A stretch of DNA of 43,320 bases. It comes from an uncultured Steroidobacter sp. Its GTDB lineage: Bacteria > Pseudomonadota > Gammaproteobacteria > Steroidobacterales > Steroidobacteraceae. The notes under the pieces were generated by a model, which did no database searches, had not been told where the DNA came from, and saw only the letters and a program-made list of their open reading frames with translations. The stretch is taken from the NCBI RefSeq assembly GCF_937958065.1, contig NZ_CALFXI010000086.1, positions 1-43,320 of the forward strand, written 5' to 3'. Positions 33,302 through 40,012 of this stretch are shown here, piece by piece; positions within the stretch are counted from its first letter, which is position 1, and each line of letters begins with the position of its first letter. The position numbers were made by a program, and so were the translations under genes.

Positions 33302-33916
33302 GTGACTGGCGATCTTTTCGAGAATGGCGAGCCGCGCCGTCTGGACTTGCCCGATGCTGACATTCGCTACTGGTCTCGAGTTGACCTGGGTGCGCCTGTT
33401 GATCGCGTCCTGCAAGAACTCATCGAGGAAACGCCGTGGCGAGCCGAGGTCATCACTCTATACGGCCAGCAGTATCCACAACCGCGATTGACTGTGTGGT
33501 ACGGCGAACCAGGCGCGCATTACACATACTCCGGTCTGGCGCTCCAACCGTTGCCGTGGACGAGCTTGCTCGCGGACATCCGTAGCCATGTCGAGGCGAT
33601 AGCAGGAGCTTCCTTCAACAGCGTGCTCATGAATTACTACCGCGATCACCGCGATAGCATGGGCATGCACAGCGACGACGAGCCGGAGCTGGGCCGCAAT
33701 CCGGTGATTGCCTCGCTGAGTCTGGGCGAGCAGCGCACGTTCGTGCTGAAGCACAAGTCCAACAAAGAGCTGAAGCCCGTCAGCCTCGTGCTGGAGTCGG
33801 GAAGCTTGCTACTGATGCAGGGCGCGACTCAGCACAACTGGAAGCACGGAATCAACAAGCTCACTCGCCCGTGCGGGCCTCGGGTGAACCTCACTTTTCG
33901 GCGCGTGTTCTCGTGA
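33302..33916 (+). CDS. alkB: AlkB-like 2OG-Fe(II) dioxygenase
   Basis: The 204-residue product with a GTG start has the iron ligands H123 and D125 in YYRDHRDSMGMHSDDE and H182 in WKHGINK. The 2-oxoglutarate-binding arginines lie in CGPRVNLTFRRVF (R194, R200). VLMNYYRDH is the nucleotide-recognition-lid/catalytic strand typical of AlkB and its ALKBH2/3-like relatives. It should repair 1-methyladenine and 3-methylcytosine by oxidative demethylation. It stands alone, without ada. The symbol denotes the family; the exact ortholog type is not resolved. Confidence 0.92.
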   Translation: MTGDLFENGEPRRLDLPDADIRYWSRVDLGAPVDRVLQELIEETPWRAEVITLYGQQYPQPRLTVWYGEPGAHYTYSGLALQPLPWTSLLADIRSHVEAIAGASFNSVLMNYYRDHRDSMGMHSDDEPELGRNPVIASLSLGEQRTFVLKHKSNKELKPVSLVLESGSLLLMQGATQHNWKHGINKLTRPCGPRVNLTFRRVFS

Positions 33917-33924
33917 GTCGCGCT

Positions 33925-33954
33925 GGAATTTAACATTCGTCACTCCAGCTGGAG
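33925..33954. repeat. 30-bp copy of a DUF222-HNH gene segment
   Basis: These 30 bases match 32400-32429, inside the DUF222-HNH coding sequence, at 29 of 30 positions and in the same orientation. On the minus strand they would encode PAGVTNVKF, against PAGVPNVKF in the gene. The copy lies between the convergent alkB and YecA genes. It contains a 16-bp perfect palindrome, CACTCCAGCTGGAGTG (33941-33956). Either a remnant of a second DUF222 gene or a small dispersed repeat. Confidence 0.65.
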
Positions 33955-33972
33955 TGTGGGCTACCGATGCGA

Positions 33973-34665
33973 TCAATGCGTTCGCGCTAGACAGCACTGC
34001 TTATATTTCTTACCACTTCCGCACGGACACGGTTCATTGCGGCCGGTCTTCGGCTGGCTACGCACGAAAGTTGAGACCATCGGTCGTGCGCGCATCGGCG
34101 CGAAGTAGCGATACATCTGCACGATGCCCGCTGTCATCCTCTGCAGCAGTTCTGTTCGCTTTTCGGGTGACGGCGACTCGAAACGCGACTCCGGATTTGG
34201 ATCGTTCTCATGCGCCAGGGCCATCATCGGGATGATCGCGCCGGCGCGCTCTTCATCGTGCAGGAACGTCTGCCAGCTGACAGCTCGCAGGCTTACGCCA
34301 TGCATGAAGCCTTTCGCCCATTCGTTACCGCGTGCCTGGCCGTCGTCATCCAGCATGACGATCGGGACGTAGATGTCGCCGCGCTCGAGCGTCCTCGCAA
34401 TCGAGTTCCAGTGGCGCGTGAACATACCCATGATGGTCTGCGCTTGCTCCATCGAGTCGAACGCCGGGCCGTGCTCTGCCGACTCGCCGCCGAGGATGTG
34501 TGGCCAGTATTCGCTCGGCATGACGAGTTCCGGCCCAACCACGAGCGCGCAGAAGAATCCATCCATGCGCTCGATGTTCATCGCCGTTGGGCTGGGGAGA
34601 GAGTCGAGGAACTCGGTGAGTTGGTCGAGTTCGTCGTCGGAGAGGGGCGTGGTGAGGGAGGTCAT
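33973..34665 (-). CDS. UPF0149/YecA family protein with SEC-C metal-binding motif
   Basis: The 230-residue product has a YecA/UPF0149 helical domain: LSDDELDQLTEFLDSLPSPT, NIERMDGFFCALVVGPELVM and NEWAKGFMHGVSLR. The C-terminal SEC-C zinc motif CPCGSGKKYKQCC covers residues 213-225 (Cys 213, 215, 224, 225). The SEC-C motif is shared with SecA, and E. coli YecA has been linked to SecA/ribosome interaction. No partner gene lies next to it. Confidence 0.9.
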   Translation of the reverse strand: MTSLTTPLSDDELDQLTEFLDSLPSPTAMNIERMDGFFCALVVGPELVMPSEYWPHILGGESAEHGPAFDSMEQAQTIMGMFTRHWNSIARTLERGDIYVPIVMLDDDGQARGNEWAKGFMHGVSLRAVSWQTFLHDEERAGAIIPMMALAHENDPNPESRFESPSPEKRTELLQRMTAGIVQMYRYFAPMRARPMVSTFVRSQPKTGRNEPCPCGSGKKYKQCCLARTH

Positions 34666-35147
34666 GGGGGCGGATTGTACGGCATTTGGGGTGGGTGCTT
34701 GTGCGCGCTATCGAGGGTGAAGGGCTTCAAGGCTACCGCGGTGATACGCGCGCCGCCAAATGCGCGCATTCTTTAAGAGCGCTGAGTCGACGGGTGCGAG
34801 CAGGGAGTATCCCGGCGCGAGGCTGAGTGCTTGGTTGTGGTATTGCGCTCTGCCGAGCGGGTTAGCCTATGGGCGCGGTGATCCATGCGTGCTTGCCGCG
34901 GGAGGTCGCGCGCGTGACGCCGCGTATCTTTCACACGTGCGCAACTGACGCGGACCTCCAAATGCGGATTGTTATAAGTGGAATGTCTTCCTCTGGACAG
35001 AAAGGCATCGCGGAGTAATATAACAACCGGGCATCGCCCACGAGGTCTTCGTATGGGGCCGCCTCAAAGGCTCAGGCACTGTCTGGGTCTTTGTTGTTTG
35101 TAGCGGTCGGGTCGATGGCACGCACTCATACGCTTGGACGTTCAACC
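34666..35147. other. Intergenic stretch without a supportable gene
   Basis: I see no coding frame worth calling here. The stretch has short open frames on both strands, none with a recognisable protein. AATGCGCGCATT at 34759-34770 is a perfect 12-bp palindrome. Composition is less GC-rich than the flagellar block. Given the decayed genes immediately to the right, it is probably also debris. Confidence 0.5.
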
Positions 35148-35450
35148 ATGGCGAGAACAATGTATTGCTGGCGATGTGGAATGGACGTTCCGATGCTCGA
35201 TGATCAGGAATGGTCCCGTACCGGAGTATTGCTTGGGCAATCCATTGAAGCGATCAAGGGTTCTCAGAGGCCATGAAGGCAGCATCCTGTGAAGCGCTTC
35301 ACCTCTACCGAGAGATCACGGGATTCGCGGAGACCAATCCGCATGCCTTATGGCATCACCTCGATTTACGGATCGCCGGGCGGAGAGCGAATTTATCACT
35401 GCGCACTCTAGCTGCAGTGCGAGCGAATGAAGCGGGATTCATTCGCTCGC
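35148..35450 (+). pseudogene. Frameshifted remnant of a small CWRC-type conserved protein
   Basis: Frame one reads MARTMYCWRCGMDVPMLDDQ then EWSRTGVLLGQSIEAIKG and stops at 35276. Frame two, from about 35273, continues with EALHLYREITGFAETNPHAL, WHH and LRTLAA. From memory, these are consecutive parts of one small family with CWRC...PMLDE...EW at the start and a TG-x(n)-HH then LRTP...C..CG zinc-ribbon end. The final cysteines are lost. At least one frameshift separates the halves. The family has no function I can name. Confidence rests on the ordered matches, not on an alignment. Confidence 0.5.
35419..35450. repeat. Strong hairpin, 13-bp perfect stem
   Basis: GCGAGCGAATGAA (35419-35431), the six-base loop GCGGGA, then TTCATTCGCTCGC (35438-35450). 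No T-run follows, so it is not a classical intrinsic terminator on the plus strand. It overlaps the 3' end of the CWRC pseudogene. It could be a REP-like element or a terminator relying on other factors. Confidence 0.6.
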
Positions 35451-35466
35451 GTTGATCGCCGAGTCA

Positions 35467-35570
35467 GGTGTCCGCCGGAACGATCGTGATGCAGCGATCG
35501 GTGACCTGGATGTTTACTCGGTGGCCGATGAGGTAGGCCACGCGCGGATCGCATACGAAGGTCTTGTGCG
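35467..35570 (-). pseudogene. Possible SymE-type toxin C-terminal fragment
   Basis: The minus-strand frame ends in VAYLIGHRVNIQVTDRCITI followed by VPAD and a stop. The pattern G-x-x-V-x-I-x-V-x-x-x-x-I-x-I resembles the AbrB-like C-terminal strand pair of SymE-family toxins (usually GF-x-x-G-x-x-V...LVI). No N-terminal half is visible. The open frame continuing upstream to 35760 runs into the DUF222 remnant in another register and is not a credible gene. Weak call. Confidence 0.3.
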
Positions 35571-35576
35571 ATCTCA

Positions 35577-35700
35577 TGCTGCGATATGAGTTCCGTGTTC
35601 GATCTCGCGGTGGCGCAGCCGATGCGAGAAGCACGCGCAGTTCGTGGGTATCGGCACGGACGGAATTTCCAGAGAATGTGTGGCGCCGTCGTTCCTTCCG
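35577..35700 (-). pseudogene. Remnant of a second DUF222-HNH gene
   Basis: Bases 35581-35608 match 32222-32249 of the intact DUF222-HNH gene at 27 of 28 positions (encoding EIEHGTHIA). Bases 35680-35695 match 32879-32894 at 16 of 16 (encoding the WNDGAT region). Both have the same orientation and the same order as in the gene, but only about 70 bases apart instead of about 630. This looks like an internally deleted, decayed paralogue. The reading frame is broken between the blocks. From here to 35948 I see nothing else coding. Confidence 0.6.
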
Positions 35701-35948
35701 GAGGGGCGCATTCCCTGACTCCTTCGGGCTGTGTATGGGGTGAGGTGGCTTGAAGGTCAACCTGAGTCGTTTGGAGTTGATTTCGGTCTTTGGCCGGACA
35801 TTACTTTTCGGCTTGATTCCGTTTAAGCTTGGCGCGGGGCCTCATCTGGGCTGCATGGCGCGAGGGTATGTTCAGCATTCGCACAATGTGGGTTTTTCCA
35901 GATACAAGGATATGAGACCACCAGTTTAGTTCTCGGATCCACGGCTAG

Positions 35949-37391
35949 ATGGGATGCGTCGGAGAGCTTATGGATTGCGATTCGTTGCGGCTACTGCGGA
36001 TGAAAATGGGCGTGATAAGCTCAATGCAGCCTACCCCCTCGTCAGAAGCAGTATCTCTCGTGCGAACACCCTACACCGCGCATGTGATTTCATCTTGGCT
36101 ACTCCGGCCAAGCGGTACATTCGCGGTCCGCACGATAGAGCAGTATTCGAGCGTGCTGGGAACTTCAATCGGTCGAGTTCGCGAGGACAATCAGGATAGA
36201 GTCATTGCCGCGTCTTTCGAAAGCAAGAATCCAAAAGAGTCTTTTGAGTTCTTCGCTATTTGTGATGGCATGGGCGGCATGCAGGAGGGTGCGCAGTGCG
36301 CGGCCCTTGCCCTAGGGCGGATGATCTCAAGCCTCCTGACTACCAGGAGTCAGTTTGATCGAGTCGCGCGACTCAGATCCGCAGTCATTGCGGCAAATAC
36401 TAGTGTTTTCGAGAGATATGCTGGACGTGGTGGGACCACCCTTACTGCCGTATTGCTGACCCGAAACGGTGGGACAGGCGTATCCGTGGGCGATAGCCGG
36501 CTTTATCAGCACGAGCATGATGGTTCCGTAAGGCAGCTGAGCGTCGATGACACCATTGCTGGTCGCGTGGCAGGCCTTGAAGGCACTAATGAGGAGATCG
36601 AGCACAGTCCATTTGCCGATAACTTAGCCCAGTTCATCGGGCAAGGTCGGGCTGTGCGGCCCCAGATGATGGATTTACGGCCGCTATTCAGCGATCACCG
36701 TGCGGGCGAAACTTCCAGGCCAAAAGGAGTTCTGCTGACAACGGACGGCATTCATCGAATCCTCAAGCAAACATTCGCTGATGTCGTCAAGTATGCGGCG
36801 CTAGCCAAGGAAATTGTGGAGCGGCTGATTTCCGTGGCGGAATGGTGCGGTGGTCATGACAACGAATCCGCCATTTACGTCGCCGCGGAACCTCGAAACA
36901 ATCCTGGCGATCGTGGCGGGCCAGAGTACCCCTGTCTGTCGCTGCAGGATCCGTTTGGTACCTTTCAATTGGTATTTGCTGCCACCGATGAATTGGGCGT
37001 CGAGACTGAACGTGGCGTTCAGTTGGTGCATGACGGTCATCATCTGCGCGCAGACTCGTACCCGTCCTCCTCGAGTAGTCAGCGACCGAGCGGTGTGCGT
37101 GAGGGGGGTGGGCCCTATGCGGAACAAAGGGGCACCAAGGGGGTGTTTGAGCGAGGCGATACCACCGGTTCGTTGTTTCCCCAGGCAGCGCCGCGAATCT
37201 CTCGTGCGCATAAGGGGACTGGCGTTCAAGTATCGGGAAAGAGTGATACCCCTGCGAAACGAGGCGGCCGCACTGTATCTAAAGGTCGCCGCAAACAGGG
37301 TAAGGGCCGCAAGCCGAAGGGGGGGCGAAAAACGAGCTTGCGAAGTACCCACCCGGAGTTCGACATACTCATATCAGAAGAATCAGAATAA
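35949..37391 (+). CDS. PP2C-family Ser/Thr protein phosphatase with basic tail
   Basis: The frame gives 480 residues, but the true start may be at a later Met (36000 or 36024), since the catalytic domain only begins near residue 62. PP2C motifs are present: GRVREDNQDR (75-84), CDGMGG (105-110), VGDSRLY, LLTTDGI and a final GHDNESAIYVA. Aspartates in EDNQD, CDG, TTDG and HDNES are the metal ligands. After about residue 310 the chain is low-complexity (SSSSSQRPSG) and ends in a Lys/Arg/Gly-rich tail (KGRRKQGKGRKPKGGRKTSL). The gene overlaps the next kinase by one base, so it presumably opposes the two kinases encoded downstream. Base composition is visibly more AT-rich than the flagellar genes. 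Confidence 0.88.
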   Translation: MGCVGELMDCDSLRLLRMKMGVISSMQPTPSSEAVSLVRTPYTAHVISSWLLRPSGTFAVRTIEQYSSVLGTSIGRVREDNQDRVIAASFESKNPKESFEFFAICDGMGGMQEGAQCAALALGRMISSLLTTRSQFDRVARLRSAVIAANTSVFERYAGRGGTTLTAVLLTRNGGTGVSVGDSRLYQHEHDGSVRQLSVDDTIAGRVAGLEGTNEEIEHSPFADNLAQFIGQGRAVRPQMMDLRPLFSDHRAGETSRPKGVLLTTDGIHRILKQTFADVVKYAALAKEIVERLISVAEWCGGHDNESAIYVAAEPRNNPGDRGGPEYPCLSLQDPFGTFQLVFAATDELGVETERGVQLVHDGHHLRADSYPSSSSSQRPSGVREGGGPYAEQRGTKGVFERGDTTGSLFPQAAPRISRAHKGTGVQVSGKSDTPAKRGGRTVSKGRRKQGKGRKPKGGRKTSLRSTHPEFDILISEESE

Positions 37392-38482
37392 TGAAGGTGA
37401 AGCCGCCGCTGTTTTCCTTGCCGTCGCGCTACGAGTTTCAACATGAAATCTTGAAGGGCGGGCAGGGAAGCGTGTATGTCTGCCGAGACAGGAATCTTGA
37501 TCGCTTGGTCGCCATCAAGGCGTTGCACGATGTCTCTGACCCGACGGCTCTCACGAAAGAGATCAACGGGCGGGCTCTAATCAAGTCGAAGCACGTTGCC
37601 GAGCTGTACGACTGCATCTTGGACCCTGTAAATGCGGCGCCTTTGGCTCTGGTGTTGGAGTATGTGCCGGGCGTGAGCCTGGCGGATCAGGCACAGCATC
37701 CTGCTGGTGTGGAGCATGCTGTGCGCATCTTGTATCAGATATGCAGTGGTGTTGCAGATATCCATGCAGCAGGCGTCATTCATCGTGATATCAAGCCGCT
37801 GAACATGAAGTTCGATGCAGCTGGCGTTCTGAAGATCTTTGATCTGGGAATCGCCAATTTGGACGCAAGCTCCGCGCACACGGTCGGAGGCGCGGGAACG
37901 TATGTCTTCCGTGCTCCAGAGCTATACGGCACGCCACCGATCAAGGTCACTCCGGCGGTCGATGTTTATGCAGTGGGCGTTATCGTTCGTTATGTGCTGG
38001 GCAAAAATTATCCCGCTACGCTGTTGGAGATTCCGCCTTACCACTCTGGCGGATGTGTGGAGAGCATCGCCATCGAAGTGCCGGAGCTGGCTGCTGTAGC
38101 CCCCATTCTGGACGCGGCGTTGAATCCAGATCCCGCTGAACGGCCGACCGCAGCGGAGCTGCGCGATGCGTTAGCCTCGTTTCTTACGCACGCTCAACGC
38201 CGCGCAATATTCTCGTCTGAAACTGGGGTTTTCGAGCTGAAAAAGCTTGGCTACGCGACGCGCATCGAAATCAAGCCCTACGGGACGCTACGAGTGGCTT
38301 ACTCACAGGATGGGCGTTTCATAATTCGTGAAGTCGAAGGAGCTATCTTTGTAAATAACGTCCCGGCCGTAGTTGGTCAGGAGCTACCCAATAGCTGCGT
38401 ACTGACTTTTGGGGCGGCGGGCGCTGCGTGGCAACGCAAGTTCGTTCCTTTCGATGTATCTCAGCCGGAGATCGTTTTGTGA
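37391..38482 (+). CDS. Ser/Thr protein kinase with FHA-like C-terminal domain
   Basis: The 363-residue product has a Hanks-type kinase domain in residues 1-265: Gly-rich loop GGQGSV (23-28), VAIK with Lys 43, catalytic HRDIKPLN (131-138), DLG instead of DFG (151-153), APE (175-177) and the late PDPAERPTAAELRDAL. Residues about 270-363 are beta-rich with GRFIIREVEGAIFVNN, then VPAVVGQELPNSCVLTFGAA. This resembles the second half of an FHA phosphothreonine-binding domain. No transmembrane helix is seen, so the kinase is cytoplasmic. It overlaps the phosphatase (TAATG) and the next kinase (GTGA), indicating a coupled operon. Confidence 0.88.
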   Translation: MKVKPPLFSLPSRYEFQHEILKGGQGSVYVCRDRNLDRLVAIKALHDVSDPTALTKEINGRALIKSKHVAELYDCILDPVNAAPLALVLEYVPGVSLADQAQHPAGVEHAVRILYQICSGVADIHAAGVIHRDIKPLNMKFDAAGVLKIFDLGIANLDASSAHTVGGAGTYVFRAPELYGTPPIKVTPAVDVYAVGVIVRYVLGKNYPATLLEIPPYHSGGCVESIAIEVPELAAVAPILDAALNPDPAERPTAAELRDALASFLTHAQRRAIFSSETGVFELKKLGYATRIEIKPYGTLRVAYSQDGRFIIREVEGAIFVNNVPAVVGQELPNSCVLTFGAAGAAWQRKFVPFDVSQPEIVL

Positions 38483-39549
38483 TCCATCTGCTTTCAGACG
38501 GTGAGGTGGTTGCAGGTCGATATGTGATTGATGGGTACGTCGGCGAAGGAGGCATGCAAGAAGTCTACCTCGCGCGTGATCGAGCTATCGGGCGAGCGGT
38601 CGCGCTTAAAATTCCAAAGAACAATTCTGCGACGAAGCGCTTTCAGCAGAGCGCCGCTGTCAGTGCGCGTGTCACGCATCCGAACGTTGCCAAGACGTTC
38701 GATTACGTGGAGGACGGCGACCGGCAGGTGTTAATTGAAGAGTTCATCCAGGGGCAAGATCTGCGAGCGCGGCTGCTGAGCAGCTTTCTCTATCTGGACT
38801 GTCATTTGGCCGCTCATGTTTTCCACCATCTGGCCAAAGGGCTTGCAGCTGTGCATAAGGAGGGCGTGATTCACCGAGATTTGAAGCCAAGCAACATCAT
38901 GCTTTCCTCGGACTACGATCTGGCGACAATCAAGATCACGGACTTCGGCATAGCAAAAATGGCGGAGGCGGAGATTCAAGACAACGTGCAGGATACGACG
39001 CTCGCTTCTAGGACGGTGTTTGGCGCGATTCCATACATGGCGCCGGAGGTTATCCGAAATAAAAGGAATATCGGGACAGCTGCCGACGTGTGGTCGCTTG
39101 GTGCGATCTTGTTTCATATTCTCACGGGTGAGCTGCCATTCGGCGAGGGGTTGGAGGCAGTTGAGCGCATACTCGCGTCGAAGACACCTGAGAAGCCTGC
39201 GATCCTGCACGTCGGGGCACAGTTCCGGCAGCTTACGGACGATTTATGGACATTGATCCTCGCTTGTCTGCGAACAGACCCGAATGAACGGCCGTCCGCT
39301 TTGGAACTGGTCGGGGCCTGCAATTCTCTGTGCTATTCCAGGGAGCCACGTACTGCAGGGAAGATCGGAACGTTCAAGCCAAAAAATGGAAAGTGGGGCT
39401 TCATTGAATGTGCCACGTTCAAGGAACCTACGTTTTTTCACGAAGACAGCTATTGGGGCTCGACTCCGCAAGTCGGCCAGCGCGTATCGTTCGCTAGATT
39501 CCCGGGAACGCCTTGCCATCGCGCACATCCCGTTTTGTTACTTCGCTGA
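38479..39549 (+). CDS. Ser/Thr protein kinase fused to a C-terminal cold-shock domain
   Basis: The GTG at 38479 overlaps the previous stop (GTGA) and gives 356 residues; the frame is open 51 bases further upstream but lies inside the first kinase. Kinase motifs: GEGGMQEVY (22-30), VALK with Lys 44, HRDLKPSNI (132-140), DFGIAK (155-160), APE (188-190) and RTDPNERPSALEL. Residues about 293-353 match a cold-shock domain: GKIGTFKPKNGKWGFIE (RNP1-like), PTFFHEDSYW (RNP2-like) and PQVGQRVSFAR. A kinase ending in a single-stranded nucleic-acid-binding domain could be triggered by RNA or DNA, or bring kinase activity to RNA. No transmembrane segment is visible. Confidence 0.87.
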   Translation: MIHLLSDGEVVAGRYVIDGYVGEGGMQEVYLARDRAIGRAVALKIPKNNSATKRFQQSAAVSARVTHPNVAKTFDYVEDGDRQVLIEEFIQGQDLRARLLSSFLYLDCHLAAHVFHHLAKGLAAVHKEGVIHRDLKPSNIMLSSDYDLATIKITDFGIAKMAEAEIQDNVQDTTLASRTVFGAIPYMAPEVIRNKRNIGTAADVWSLGAILFHILTGELPFGEGLEAVERILASKTPEKPAILHVGAQFRQLTDDLWTLILACLRTDPNERPSALELVGACNSLCYSREPRTAGKIGTFKPKNGKWGFIECATFKEPTFFHEDSYWGSTPQVGQRVSFARFPGTPCHRAHPVLLLR

Positions 39550-39710
39550 AGATTTCGTGCCTGCGGTTTGGATTTGTGAGCCGCTGCTTGGGGGCGTGGT
39601 GTACGGGGAAGGCACCCAACCCTTGCCATCTCCCCTCCGCCCCCCTTAAACTCCGCGGCCCTTGACGGTCGTCTCCTCCTGGTGACAGGTGTCAGCCGAT
39701 CCGACAGGGG

Positions 39711-39738
39711 TTGTAGGTAGCGCTTCCGGGCATATATA
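39711..39738 (+). promoter_or_regulatory. Candidate promoter for the rimP-nusA-infB leader
   Basis: TTGTAG (39711-39716) and TATATA (39733-39738) are separated by 16 bases, predicting a start near 39745. The first terminator hairpin begins within about 10 bases of that start, which suggests attenuation but makes the start position uncertain. Confidence 0.4.
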
Positions 39739-39753
39739 AGGTGTCCGGGTTTG

Positions 39754-39780
39754 AAAGGGCCCGATTTGAAGGGCCTTTTT
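39754..39780 (+). terminator. Intrinsic terminator 1 in the rimP leader
   Basis: AAAGGGCCC (39754-39762), loop of eight bases, GGGCC (39771-39775), then TTTTT (39776-39780). The GGCCC/GGGCC stem is 5 bp, extended by A-T pairs with one bulge. It could end kinase-operon transcription or attenuate the rimP operon. Confidence 0.6.
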
Positions 39781-39887
39781 CGCTTCTGGAGCCAGCCAGG
39801 ACCGGTTCCGGCGCAATACCTACACGACGAATTAGGGGAGTCGGGCGGTACCTCAAGGCTGCCTGGCAGGAAGGGACGGAGAGTGAG

Positions 39888-39910
39888 AATGGGCCTTGGG
39901 GCCCATTTTT
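39888..39910 (+). terminator. Intrinsic terminator 2 in the rimP leader
   Basis: AATGGGCC (39888-39895), loop TTGG, GGCCCATT (39900-39907), with a T-run to 39910. The 8-bp stem is perfect, making this the cleanest terminator in the window. It is about 100 bases before rimP, on the same strand and downstream of the candidate promoter. Confidence 0.75.
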
Positions 39911-40012
39911 CGTTTCGGCGACGGTAAAAACCGGCCCGGCGGAGCTCTTCCGGCGCGGGTAGCAAGCGCCGGAGCGGGGCAGCCTGGCCCCACAGTCAAC
40001 CGGAGGTGTCCG

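Larger units (their letters stand above)
39550..40012 (+). other. rimP-nusA-infB leader region, no gene
   Basis: This is a 463-bp gap between the kinase operon and rimP with no coding frame or tRNA that I can support. It holds an inverted repeat TGACA-GG-TGTCA (39683-39694), a promoter-like pair TTGTAG/TATATA, and two intrinsic terminators, listed separately. In E. coli the equivalent leader is a site of attenuation and NusA autoregulation. Confidence 0.6.

Noticed and set aside
33925..33954. Integron attC site, because the minus strand contains GTTAAAT matching the GTTRRRY core
   Set aside because: No matching RYYYAAC partner at a suitable distance, no long imperfect palindrome and no integrase or cassette array nearby.
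35389..35420. A third, diverged copy (about 23 of 30 bases) of the 30-bp repeat at 32400 and 33925
   Set aside because: The same bases are explained as the LRT-x-A-A segment of the CWRC-family pseudogene, and seven mismatches make common descent doubtful.
35949..39549. PP2C-kinase genes as part of a type VI secretion cluster
   Set aside because: No tss, hcp or vgrG genes are present on either side; neighbours are gene debris and the rimP operon.
39550..40012. A tRNA gene upstream of rimP, as in E. coli
   Set aside because: No cloverleaf or T-loop consensus (GGTTCGAATCC-like) could be found; the only hairpins are terminators.
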